In this document: positions 17,825 to 27,378 of the stretch, one piece after another
Layout: each line of letters opens with the position of its first letter
How positions within the stretch are numbered: position 1 is the stretch's first letter
Assembly (NCBI RefSeq): GCF_002292295.1
Contig: NZ_DBBS01000008.1
Span: 18,463-82,462 of the forward strand
Direction: 5' to 3'
Length of the DNA: 64,000 nt
DNA from: Sphingomonas sp. UBA978
GTDB lineage: Bacteria > Pseudomonadota > Alphaproteobacteria > Sphingomonadales > Sphingomonadaceae
Notes under the pieces: model-generated
What the model was told of the DNA's origin: nothing
What the model saw: the letters and a program-made list of their open reading frames with translations, nothing else
Database searches by the model: none
Program-made: the position numbers and the translations under genes

Positions 17825-19027
17825 TCACCCCGTCCTCGGATCGGGCGTCACCAGCCGCGCACGGGTGCCGGGGCCGGCATCCTCATAGGCCAGTTCGCCG
17901 CGCAACTGGCGCGCAAGGCTGGCGATCATGCGCATGCCGAGGCTCTGCCGCGAGGCCGATTTGAGGTCGAAGCCGGCGGGCAGCCCATGGCCATGGTCGC
18001 TGACTGTGAGATGCAGTTCGCCCGCCCGATTGGTGATCGCGACGATAATCTCGCCCCCCTCGTCATAGGCGTATTTGATTGCGTTGGTGACCAGTTCGGT
18101 GACCAGCAGGCCGATCGGGATCGCCGAATCGGCGCTGATCTGGACGCGTGCAATATCGCAGTGGATGGCGTGGAGCGGCGCCTGTTCGCGCAACTGCTCG
18201 ACGATACCGCCGATCAGATCGTCGAGCGCGACGATGCCGACCTGCTCGCCGCGCCACAGGCGGTCGTGCGCCTGCGCGATCGCGGTGATCCGCGCCTGCG
18301 CATCGCCGAGCAGGCGGGTGATGCGTTCATCGGGATCGGCCTGCATCTGCAGGTTGAGCAGGCCCGATACCATCGCCAGACTGTTCTTGACGCGGTGGCT
18401 CGCCTCGCGAGTCAGCAGCTCCTGATGCTCCAGCGCGTGGTTGAGGCGGCGCTCGGCCTCCTGCCGCTCGATCGCGACGCCGATCAGATTGGCGAAGCCC
18501 TGCATGAAGGCGAGGTCGGATGCCTCGAACTTGCCCTCGTCCGGGCTGTCGACCTCGAGCACGCCGAACCGTCGGCCGCCGGCCTCGACCAGGACGTTGA
18601 TCGCCCGGCGGATGTTGTGATCCGCCATGAAGCCGGGCGTGCGGAACCGGGTTTCGTTTTCGAGGTGGTTGGAGATCACCGCCTCGCCGGTGTGATAGGC
18701 ATAGCCCGCCGGCGAACCGAGATCGGCACGCATCTCGGTCCCGCCGACGACGCCCGCGCGCCAGCCGACGCCGTTGCGCACGAGCAGCACGTTGTCGTCG
18801 GTGCAATGTTCGAGGAACTTGCAATAGCGCGAGCGCATCCCCTCGGCGCACAGCTCCACCGCGCGTTGCAGCATCGGCTGCAGGTCGCGCGCGCGTAGCG
18901 CCTCGATCCCGAACCGGGCGAGGACCGATTGCTGTTGCAGCCGATATTGCAACTCACCGGCACCGGGAGGCTCATCCCCGCCGGGCGATCGTTCGACCAC
19001 TGCCAACCCCGCTTCTTCCCCTTGCAT
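17825..19027 (-). CDS. GAF-domain sensor histidine kinase (HisKA_2/HWE type)
   Basis: A soluble sensor kinase of about 400 residues with no membrane segment. A GAF domain spans about residues 40-185 (ALRARDLQPMLQRAVE through FANLIGVAIERQEAE). The dimerisation domain has the HisKA_2 signature LTREASHRVKNSLAMV, whose histidine is the likely phosphorylation site. The ATPase domain has LVTELVTNAIKYAY and VSDHGHGLPAG. Such kinases often feed the PhyR general stress pathway in alphaproteobacteria; that link is inference here. The start is uncertain: ATG 19027 is used, and a GTG at 19057 would add ten residues. It lies tail-to-tail with the Uma2 gene. Confidence 0.9.
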   Translation of the reverse strand: MQGEEAGLAVVERSPGGDEPPGAGELQYRLQQQSVLARFGIEALRARDLQPMLQRAVELCAEGMRSRYCKFLEHCTDDNVLLVRNGVGWRAGVVGGTEMRADLGSPAGYAYHTGEAVISNHLENETRFRTPGFMADHNIRRAINVLVEAGGRRFGVLEVDSPDEGKFEASDLAFMQGFANLIGVAIERQEAERRLNHALEHQELLTREASHRVKNSLAMVSGLLNLQMQADPDERITRLLGDAQARITAIAQAHDRLWRGEQVGIVALDDLIGGIVEQLREQAPLHAIHCDIARVQISADSAIPIGLLVTELVTNAIKYAYDEGGEIIVAITNRAGELHLTVSDHGHGLPAGFDLKSASRQSLGMRMIASLARQLRGELAYEDAGPGTRARLVTPDPRTG

Positions 19028-19237
19028 GCGGGTCCGCGCCCGCCTGTAACCTGACACGCACGTAGAACGGATCCAAAGGTTTTCAACCGGAAACGGGACG
19101 GTCCGCCCGTTCTCACAGGTTCGGCACCAGATCCCGCATGATTTACGACCGTTTCGGATATGCTTTCATCCCGACGCCGTCCGATTGCGGGCAGTGTCGA
19201 TCCTGCACGTAGCCTGACGTGCCGGTTCGGGGGAACG

Positions 19238-20143
19238 ATGAAACTAAAGATCGAAGATGTCGTCATCTGCCTTGCACTGCTGCTCGGCTTTTCCACATCT
19301 CTGCTGATGGCGATCGCCAACGAATCCTGGGGGACGCATTTTCCATCCAGCCTGATCGCCTTCTTTGCCGCGGTATCGGTCGCGGCGCTGATCTACCGCT
19401 TCCTCGGCGGATCGGAGGGATCGGAATTCAAGATGGGGGTGCTGAAGGTGACCGGTTCCGCCGCAATCCTGTTCGGCGCGACGTGGTTTCTCGGCGACCG
19501 CATCCGAAGCGAGACGCTGATGTATCAGACCGACATCGGTTACCGGACGGTGTTGGCGGAAAAGGCGAAGGCGGTGGCGGACCTGACCACGCTCAACGCC
19601 GATCTGACGTCGAAAATCCAGCATCTGGAAACCCGCGTCGCCGACCTCAGCGGCGTGCGCAGCGGCTATACGATCGAACAGATCCGCCGGATGAAGGCCG
19701 ATGACACCTTCGTATCCACCATCCGCCGGATGTTCGTGAACGAGGACGATCCGTTTCGCCAGACCCTGCGCGAGATGCCGGCGCTCGTAACGCTCAACGA
19801 TGCGATGACCGATACGAACGTCTATCGCATCTGCGTCGACACGCAGCTGGCGCTGTTCAAGGATTTGGAAACGCAGAAGGACCGAATCCGCATGCGCCGC
19901 AACGGCGGTGACGGCGATACGCATGCGGTGGATATCATCCGCGGCGGTACGATCGCATCCGATGCGACCGTGTGTTCGAAGACGATGCCGCGCAGCTTCG
20001 ATATCCAGATCACCTGCGCCGACGCGGCCAAGCTGTTTCCGGATCGCATTCAGCGCTGCGCGGGGCTGAAGCCGGTATACCAACCGGGGATCACGTCGAT
20101 CCGCGGCGAGAGGGTCACGCTTGGTGCCCTTCCGCCACGGTAA
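19238..20143 (+). CDS. Hypothetical membrane protein with coiled coil
   Basis: I do not recognise the family. The 301-residue product has three hydrophobic helices in the first 90 residues (about 7-25, 33-54 and 68-84). A coiled-coil stretch follows (LAEKAKAVADLTTLNADL to LETRVADL, about residues 105-145), then a C-terminal domain with four cysteines that would be periplasmic if the helices are placed as drawn. The start at 19238 is fixed by a strong GGGGGAA ribosome-binding site just upstream; the ATG at 19160 is rejected. It is divergent from the GAF kinase, with about 210 bases between them, and ends three bases from ettA. Confidence 0.78.
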   Translation: MKLKIEDVVICLALLLGFSTSLLMAIANESWGTHFPSSLIAFFAAVSVAALIYRFLGGSEGSEFKMGVLKVTGSAAILFGATWFLGDRIRSETLMYQTDIGYRTVLAEKAKAVADLTTLNADLTSKIQHLETRVADLSGVRSGYTIEQIRRMKADDTFVSTIRRMFVNEDDPFRQTLREMPALVTLNDAMTDTNVYRICVDTQLALFKDLETQKDRIRMRRNGGDGDTHAVDIIRGGTIASDATVCSKTMPRSFDIQITCADAAKLFPDRIQRCAGLKPVYQPGITSIRGERVTLGALPPR

Positions 20144-20146
20144 AGA

Positions 20147-21826
<1,680 letters not shown>

Positions 21827-21977
21827 GGTCGGCACGCGCTCCTGATCGATACGGACGGGAAAATCTGTCCGCGCATGTAGCGAGCGCGAGGGCCGGGTGC
21901 AAATGCCCGGCGCTTGTGCCGGACGCCGCCATCGCTCACACCGTCGCGATCAGAACATGTCCAAGGGGATTGACCGA

Positions 21978-23375
21978 ATGACCCGCCTCGCGCTCGCGCT
22001 CCTCGCCCTCGCCTCCTCGACCGCGCTGTCGGCGCAGCGCACCGCCCCGCCCGCCCCCGCTCCGGTCGACCCGAAGGTCGCGGCGCTGCGCGACGCCGCG
22101 CTGAAGGACGACGTCGCCTATGACATCGTCGAGGGGCTGACGACGGAGATCGGACAGCGCCTGGCGGCCACCGAGGCGGAGGCGCGGGCGCGGACATGGA
22201 GCGTCGGCAAACTGAAGGCGCTGGGGTTCAGGAACGTCCATGTCGAAACCTATCAGATGCCGGTGTGGCTGCGCGGCGAGGAGACCGCGGAGGTCGTCGC
22301 GCCCTTCCCTCAGAAGCTGAAGCTGGTCGCGCTGGGCAATTCGGGCGCGACGCCGGCCACCGGCCTGACTGCGCCGGTGGCGGTGTTCAAGACCTATGGC
22401 GATCTCGCCAACGCGCCGGCCGAGAGCGTACGCGGCAAAATCGTCTATATCGGCCATGCGATGCAGCCCACGCAGGACGGGTCGAGCTATGGTGCCTACG
22501 GCCCCGCCCGCTTCGTCGGCCCGGCGCTGGCGGCGAAGCTGGGCGCGGCCGCGGTGGTCATCAAGTCAATTGGCACCGACCACCACCGCAACCCGCACAC
22601 CGGCGGCACCAACTTTCCCGCGGGCGTCGCACCGATCCCCGCCGCGGCGCTGTCCGTTCCCGACGCGGAACTGCTCGAACGCATGGCCGGGCGCGGCAAG
22701 CCGATCACGCTGAAGCTGGTGCTGACCCCGCGTTTCGCCGGCACCGGCACGTCGGGCAACGTCATCGCCGAAGTGCCCGGCAGCGACCCCAAGGCGGGGA
22801 TCGTGCTGGTCGGCGGGCATCTCGACAGCTGGGATCTCGGCACCGGCGCGATCGACGATGCATCCGGCGTGGCGATCACCGCCGCTGCGGCGAAGCGCAT
22901 CCTCGACGGACCCAAGCCGCGGCGGACGATCCGCGTCGTCTGGTTCGGCGCAGAGGAACCGGGCGGCTATGGCGGCAAGGATTATGCCCGCGTCCATGGC
23001 GGCGAACGCCATGCCACCGCCGGCGAGAGCGATTTCGGCGCCGATCGCATCTGGCGGTTCGAGGTCAACCTGCCCGACGGCGCCAGGGCGATCGCGGACC
23101 GGTTGCAGAGCGCCCTCGCCCCGCTCGGTATCGCGCGCGGCGCGGGCATCGGCGGCGACGGCACCGACGTCGGCCCGACGCTGGCGTTGGGCGTGGCGGC
23201 GATCGACCTCAACCAGGACGGTACCCGCTATTTCGATACGCACCACACGCCGGACGACACGCTCGACCGGATCGACCCCGAACAATTGCGCCAGAACGTC
23301 GCGGCATGGACGACGATGCTCGCGGTCGTTGCCAATGCGCCGGAGGATATCGGCTCCGTCACACCGCGTCGTTGA
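21978..23375 (+). CDS. Secreted M28-family zinc aminopeptidase with PA domain
   Basis: A 465-residue exported exopeptidase. The signal peptide covers about residues 1-22 (LALALLALASSTALSAQ). A protease-associated insert lies between about residues 115 and 240. The metal site shows GGHLDSWDLGTGAIDDASG with the first histidine and bridging aspartate, GAEEPGGYGG with the catalytic and metal glutamates, and HHTPDDT with the last histidine. The start is fixed by an AAGGGG ribosome-binding site nine bases upstream of ATG 21978. It is divergent from ettA. Confidence 0.93.
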   Translation: MTRLALALLALASSTALSAQRTAPPAPAPVDPKVAALRDAALKDDVAYDIVEGLTTEIGQRLAATEAEARARTWSVGKLKALGFRNVHVETYQMPVWLRGEETAEVVAPFPQKLKLVALGNSGATPATGLTAPVAVFKTYGDLANAPAESVRGKIVYIGHAMQPTQDGSSYGAYGPARFVGPALAAKLGAAAVVIKSIGTDHHRNPHTGGTNFPAGVAPIPAAALSVPDAELLERMAGRGKPITLKLVLTPRFAGTGTSGNVIAEVPGSDPKAGIVLVGGHLDSWDLGTGAIDDASGVAITAAAAKRILDGPKPRRTIRVVWFGAEEPGGYGGKDYARVHGGERHATAGESDFGADRIWRFEVNLPDGARAIADRLQSALAPLGIARGAGIGGDGTDVGPTLALGVAAIDLNQDGTRYFDTHHTPDDTLDRIDPEQLRQNVAAWTTMLAVVANAPEDIGSVTPRR

Positions 23376-23508
23376 GGGCCTCAAGGATGGCCGCAGATGA
23401 CCCCCGGATGAATTTGGTGATTGACCGGGGGGAGTCGTGCGGTATTTGGGCTGTCTCGCGACGGCGATCGGGCCGGCCGCGATTTTTGCTTTGCTTGGGA
23501 GCATTCGA

Positions 23509-23772
23509 ATGAAGAAGATCGCTTTCGTTCTCGCTGCCGCCGGCCTGATGTCCGTCGCTGCCTGCTCGAAGTCGCCTGAAGCCGCTGCCGTCGAGAACAA
23601 CGCGGACCTGCTGGCGGACAACCTCGAAGCGCAGGCCGATAACATCGACGCGCTGGCCGACAACACCTCGAACGCGACGGCCGAAGCCGTGCTCGAGAAC
23701 AAGGCCGACAACATCAACGCGGCTGCGGACAACGTCCGTGACGCGGCTGAGGAAAAGGCCGACAACCTGTAA
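23509..23772 (+). CDS. Small helical lipoprotein with ADN repeats (Lpp-like)
   Basis: An 87-residue product with signal peptide and lipobox VAAC, lipidated cysteine at residue 19. The mature part is a nearly uninterrupted helix in which ADN recurs at seven- or multiple-of-seven-like spacing (ADNLEAQ, ADNIDAL, ADNINAA, ADNVRDA, ADNL). Small size, lipid anchor and heptad character resemble the murein lipoprotein Lpp, but there is no C-terminal lysine for peptidoglycan attachment. ATG 23509 is chosen over 23437 because it starts the signal sequence directly after a GGGAG site. Two strong hairpins follow the stop. Confidence 0.82.
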   Translation: MKKIAFVLAAAGLMSVAACSKSPEAAAVENNADLLADNLEAQADNIDALADNTSNATAEAVLENKADNINAAADNVRDAAEEKADNL

Positions 23773-23779
23773 TCGCGCT

Positions 23780-23800
23780 GCGCCGGGCCTCGCCCGGCGC
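23780..23800 (+). terminator. Hairpin downstream of the small lipoprotein gene
   Basis: A perfect 9-base stem GCGCCGGGC / GCCCGGCGC with a CTC loop begins eight bases after the stop codon. There is no T-tract; it may protect the mRNA 3' end or work together with the terminator 27 bases further on. Confidence 0.55.
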
Positions 23801-23826
23801 GCCGATCATGCTGTCGCACGTTCCGG

Positions 23827-23862
23827 AAAGGGGCGCTTCCCACGCGGGAGGCGCCCCTTTTT
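23827..23862 (+). terminator. Rho-independent terminator of the lipoprotein gene
   Basis: A 15-base stem, AAAGGGGCGCTTCCC with GGGAGGCGCCCCTTT (one G-T pair), loop ACGC, followed by a T-run. It has the classic layout and lies 54 bases after the lipoprotein stop and 66 bases before the first tRNA gene. Confidence 0.85.
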
Positions 23863-23928
23863 ACGTTCCGGCGCCCAACCGGTGGCTTTTTCTTTGGCGA
23901 CGGGTGCGCTAGCGAACGCGGCACGGTG

Positions 23929-24004
23929 GGGCCTGTAGCTCAATGGTTAGAGCTGGCCGCTCATAACGGCTAGGTTGCGGGTTCGAGTCCTGCCGGGCCC
24001 ACCA
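23929..24004 (+). tRNA. tRNA with CAT anticodon, probably tRNA-Ile2 (lysidine-modified)
   Basis: A 76-base cloverleaf with acceptor stem GGGCCTG / CGGGCCC, discriminator A and encoded CCA. The anticodon loop CTCATAA gives CAT at 23962-23964, and the T arm contains GGTTCGAGTCC. CAT genes can be initiator Met, elongator Met or Ile2. The acceptor has C4-G69 and C5-G68 pairs, which are known positive determinants for TilS, and the short D loop resembles E. coli ileX. I therefore favour Ile(CAU to LAU) over Met, without certainty. The first acceptor pair G-C argues against the initiator tRNA. Confidence 0.93.
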
Positions 24005-24160
24005 GTCCTTGCCCGCCCCACGCACGGAAAGCGGCACCGCCACACCGGATCGGTGCATTGCACGGCTTGCCAGACCGCCCATCGCGATCTACTGCCCTCC
24101 CGTCCGCGGTTCTTCGCCGATGCGCGCTTCGCGTATCCGCACCGACCACCGCGGACTCGT

Positions 24161-24237
<77 letters not shown>

Positions 24238-24329
24238 CAGTATCGAACAGATCGTAGCGCATTGCGCCGCGCCGTCGCTTGCCAGCGGCGGGCGGATCGG
24301 CGAGCATCTCCCTCAATAGGGGAGATACC

Positions 24330-25655
24330 ATGTTCACGACATTTCTGGCGACACTGGCGGCAACGACGGCCGTGTCCGCGCCCATGCCGGCCGCGCCGCA
24401 GGATCGGGTGACCGGCACCACGTACATTCAGGCGGGGACGTTGCTGGACCGGCCGGGTCAGGCGCCGCGCGGGGCCAGCACCGTCATCGTCCGTGACGGC
24501 AAGGTCGCCGAGATCCGCGACGGCTTCGTCGCGCCCGAGGCTGGCGCCACGCTGGTCGATCTGCGCGATGCGTTCGTGCTGCCGGGCATGGTCGACATGC
24601 ACGTGCATCTGTGGGGCATCGGCGGCGATCCGATGCGCGCGCGGCTGGAGGCGATGACGCGCGACCGGTTCGACGACGAGATGACCGCCGTCGCGAACGC
24701 CCGCACGACCCTGGCGGCGGGCTTCACCTCGGTCCGCGACCTCGGTGGCGATCCGCGCGGCATCCGCGCGCTCCGCGACGCGATCGAGGCGGGGACCGTC
24801 GAGGGGCCGACGATTACCAATGCCGGCGAGATGCTGTCGGTGACCGGCGGTCATGGCGATGGCGGCAACGGACTGGCGGAGGAGTTCGCGGGCCTCGCCC
24901 ATGCGCGACAGGTCAATATCTGCGACGGCCCCGACGATTGCCGCCGTGCGGTCCGGGCGCAGGTGGCGCTCGGCGCGCGCGTCATCAAATTCGCGGCGAC
25001 CGGCGGGGTGCTGTCCAACGTCAGCGGCGGTCTTGGCCGGGCGATGACGCCGGAGGAGATGCGCGCGATCGTCGAAACCGCGCATACGCTCGGCCGCAAG
25101 GTCGCGGCACACAGCCATGCGGCGGAGGGAACCAGGGCTGCGCTGGAAGCCGGGGTCGACTCGATTGAACACGGCACCTTCCTCGACGACGCAACGATCC
25201 GCCTGTTCAAGGCCAGGGGCGCCTATCTGGTGCCGACCGAAATCGCGCCGGTCGCCGCCCTCGCGCAAGCGCGCGGCGGGGCGCTGCCGCCCGCAACGAT
25301 CGCCAAGGCGGAAGCGGCGGCGGCAGCGATGGCGGCCAGCCACGCGCGCGCCTATGCCGCGGGGGTGAAGGTCGCCTTCGGCACCGATACGGGTGTGTCG
25401 AAGCACGGCGACAATGCGACCGAATTCGCGCTGCTCGTGAAGAACGGACTGACGCCGGCGCAGGCGATTGCCGCCGCGACGGTGGCGGCGGCCGATCTGC
25501 TCGGGCGCGACGACATCGGCATGCTCGCACCGGGTAAGACGGCGGACATCATCGCGGTGACGGGGTCGCCGCTACAGGATGTGACACAGCTGGAGCGGGT
25601 CCGCTTCGTCATGCATCGCGGCAAGGTGGTGACGACGGCGGCGGCGGTGCAATAG
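24330..25655 (+). CDS. Secreted amidohydrolase-family protein
   Basis: A 441-residue metal-dependent hydrolase of the imidazolonepropionase/prolidase-like branch. An N-terminal export signal (FTTFLATLAATTAVSA) is visible. The metal site is complete: HVH in MVDMHVHLWG, the bridging lysine in VIKFAATGG, histidines in AAHSHAAEG and SIEHGTFL, and the aspartate in FGTDTG. It ends with the typical GMLAPGKTADIIAV segment. The substrate is not determinable; related enzymes act on dipeptides or cyclic amides. The start is set by an AGGGGAG site before ATG 24330. Confidence 0.9.
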   Translation: MFTTFLATLAATTAVSAPMPAAPQDRVTGTTYIQAGTLLDRPGQAPRGASTVIVRDGKVAEIRDGFVAPEAGATLVDLRDAFVLPGMVDMHVHLWGIGGDPMRARLEAMTRDRFDDEMTAVANARTTLAAGFTSVRDLGGDPRGIRALRDAIEAGTVEGPTITNAGEMLSVTGGHGDGGNGLAEEFAGLAHARQVNICDGPDDCRRAVRAQVALGARVIKFAATGGVLSNVSGGLGRAMTPEEMRAIVETAHTLGRKVAAHSHAAEGTRAALEAGVDSIEHGTFLDDATIRLFKARGAYLVPTEIAPVAALAQARGGALPPATIAKAEAAAAAMAASHARAYAAGVKVAFGTDTGVSKHGDNATEFALLVKNGLTPAQAIAAATVAAADLLGRDDIGMLAPGKTADIIAVTGSPLQDVTQLERVRFVMHRGKVVTTAAAVQ

Positions 25656-25777
25656 CCACACGCCATGGTGTCCGCCGTCTGGCGCGTACCGGCGTTGCCA
25701 GCAGCCTTTCATGTCGGCGAGGGCCGTTCCCCGTATTGCGCCGCAGGATCGCTGTCGTGTAGCCGATCCTGAATCAA

Positions 25778-25807
25778 CAAGGGGAGCCGAAGCTCCCCTT
25801 GTCTTTA
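25778..25807. terminator. Terminator hairpin between convergent genes
   Basis: A perfect 10-base stem CAAGGGGAGC / GCTCCCCTTG around a CGAA tetraloop, followed on the plus strand by TCTTTA. It lies 122 bases after the amidohydrolase stop and 54 bases from the 3' end of the convergent small gene, so it could serve both. The rest of 25656-25861 shows no gene. Confidence 0.75.
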
Positions 25808-25861
25808 CATATTCCGGTGTCCGGCGAGCGTCTTGGGAACTCCGCCGGGCGCCGGCAATAC

Positions 25862-26095
25862 TCAGTTGCTGTCGCTGTCGTCGGCAACGATCACGATGCC
25901 AGCAACGACCGCAGCCGCCGCGACCAGCGCGATGATGAGACCGCCGCCGGCGAGCTCGTTGCTCTTCTTCGACACCGAACCGGTACGAACCGACTTGGCC
26001 ACCGACAGGCTCGCTGCGGGGTTCGCAGGAGCAGCCGCGGCGGGCGCCACGGCGAGAGCGGCTGCAGCAACAGCCATCAGATACTTGGCAACCAT
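25862..26095 (-). CDS. Small exported or membrane protein of unknown function
   Basis: A 77-residue product. It has a signal-peptide-like start (MVAKYLMAVAAAALAVAPAA), a short polar region with Ser, Lys and Arg, a Gly-Gly hinge and a strongly hydrophobic helix (about residues 52-69), then an acidic end DDSDSN. The GAGGGGGGACC ribosome-binding region precedes the ATG closely. Similar tiny proteins are frequently seen in sphingomonads but I know no function. It is flanked by a terminator downstream and by 261 unannotated bases upstream that should hold its promoter. Confidence 0.75.
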   Translation of the reverse strand: MVAKYLMAVAAAALAVAPAAAAPANPAASLSVAKSVRTGSVSKKSNELAGGGLIIALVAAAAVVAGIVIVADDSDSN

Positions 26096-26118
26096 GATGG
26101 TCCCCCCTCATAAAGTGA

Positions 26119-26135
26119 GTGTCATTCATGGACAC
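26119..26135. promoter_or_regulatory. Short inverted repeat in the 5' region of the small membrane-protein gene
   Basis: GTGTC and GACAC arms around ATTCATG lie 23 bases upstream of the ATG, inside the probable leader. It could be an operator or a leader hairpin. The whole 26096-26356 interval has lower GC than its surroundings and no gene that I can support. Confidence 0.3.
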
Positions 26136-26356
26136 AATCGAACAAAAACACAAGCGAAATCGACGACGACGGAGGACAACGATACGTTACAGTTTCAAGT
26201 CGCTGCGTCGTGCGAGGGTTCGGGGCCATTGGCCAAAGACGAACCGCAAAGGATTCGCCGTCCGGATCTCGTCCTGTTAAGTTGTTGTTAGGACTCTATT
26301 GGCGCGGATCATGAGTCCAGGGGTGTCAATTGTCTGACGGGTCGCGTAGCGACCGG

Positions 26357-27376
26357 TCACATCGCAGGCCGCGGCGCACCGGCCGCCGCGAGCAGCGCAT
26401 CGATCCCGACCGGGGTGACGTCCAGCCGGTCCAGACAGGCGAGCATACGATCCCACCATCTCCAGAAATTCGCAAGGTCCGACGCATTGCGGACATAGGG
26501 CGTGTGCCCGGGTTCGAGCGAGGGCGAGTGGAAGGAGAAGCTGAGCAGTCGCTGTTCGCCCTCGCCGATCGCGATCCGCACCGCTTCGAGCGCATCGTCG
26601 ATCGGCATGTCCTCCGGCGTCAGCGCGATCCGTTGCAACAGACCCGATCGTGCGAACAGGCCACGCCCATGCGACAGGCGACCGAGCAGCGGGTGAAGCA
26701 TTGCGCCGGTCCGGCGGAGGCGGCCCGTAAAGATCGTCGTCAGCGGCACCTCGATCAGCGACCCCATCCGATAGGCCGCGCCGCTGATCGCGGTGAAGTC
26801 CGGGCCGCCGTCCACGCGATAGTCGTACCGCGCCCTGACCGACGCATCGACGCGATAGCCACGGGCCGCGAGCAGGGCCGCAGTCGCCGGCCCGATCCCG
26901 TAGCGGCCGGCCCGATAGGCGAGCGGAGGCGCGCCGAAGGTGTCGCGCAACAGGTCGGTCAGCGCGTCGAGCTTCGCGGCCTCCAGCGCGGGCGGCAAAT
27001 TGCCGGCATAGCTGTCCCCCGGCTGCGGCGGCGCATAGGGCGGGGTCACCCAGGGGTGCAGCTGCGCGCCGATCGACGACCGGCCGTCCGCGGCGATCGC
27101 CTGCAGGATGTCGACCGCGGCGGCATCGCTCGCGACCGGGTGGTCGACCATGCAGGCAAGGCCGATGCCGCGTTCGGCGAAACGCGCATGGGCGGCGGGC
27201 AGCGCGCGCATCGCGGTGACCGACCGGTTGCGCGGATCGAGCGGCGCCGACCAGTCGAACTCCTCCTCGACGTCGACGAAGACGATGAAGCGGTTGCCGA
27301 ATGTCGCTGGCCAGCGGATCAGAACGCCCGATGCCGGCCGCGGCGCCCGATATGGCGTTACGGCGCCGTCCGCCAC
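26357..27376 (-). CDS. Polysaccharide-deacetylase-like protein (WalW type)
   Basis: A 339-residue protein of the NodB/polysaccharide-deacetylase superfamily. FIVFVDVEEEFDW carries the first acidic motif, QLHPWVTPP the metal histidine region, YRAGRYGIGP the arginine motif and SFSFHSPSLEPGHTPYV the final histidine motif. No signal peptide is visible, so it may be cytoplasmic. The start is GTG 27376, which begins two bases after the stop of the upstream kinase gene; the two are very likely one operon. The substrate is unknown; the WalW name has been used for similar genes. Confidence 0.82.
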   Translation of the reverse strand: MADGAVTPYRAPRPASGVLIRWPATFGNRFIVFVDVEEEFDWSAPLDPRNRSVTAMRALPAAHARFAERGIGLACMVDHPVASDAAAVDILQAIAADGRSSIGAQLHPWVTPPYAPPQPGDSYAGNLPPALEAAKLDALTDLLRDTFGAPPLAYRAGRYGIGPATAALLAARGYRVDASVRARYDYRVDGGPDFTAISGAAYRMGSLIEVPLTTIFTGRLRRTGAMLHPLLGRLSHGRGLFARSGLLQRIALTPEDMPIDDALEAVRIAIGEGEQRLLSFSFHSPSLEPGHTPYVRNASDLANFWRWWDRMLACLDRLDVTPVGIDALLAAAGAPRPAM

Positions 27377-27378
27377 GA

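Noticed and set aside
19092..19111. AACGGG/CCCGTT inverted repeat and a GGAAAC...CGTT string resembling an EcfG promoter
   Set aside because: The -35 element is GGAAAC, not GGAAC, and it is too far from a start codon to call.
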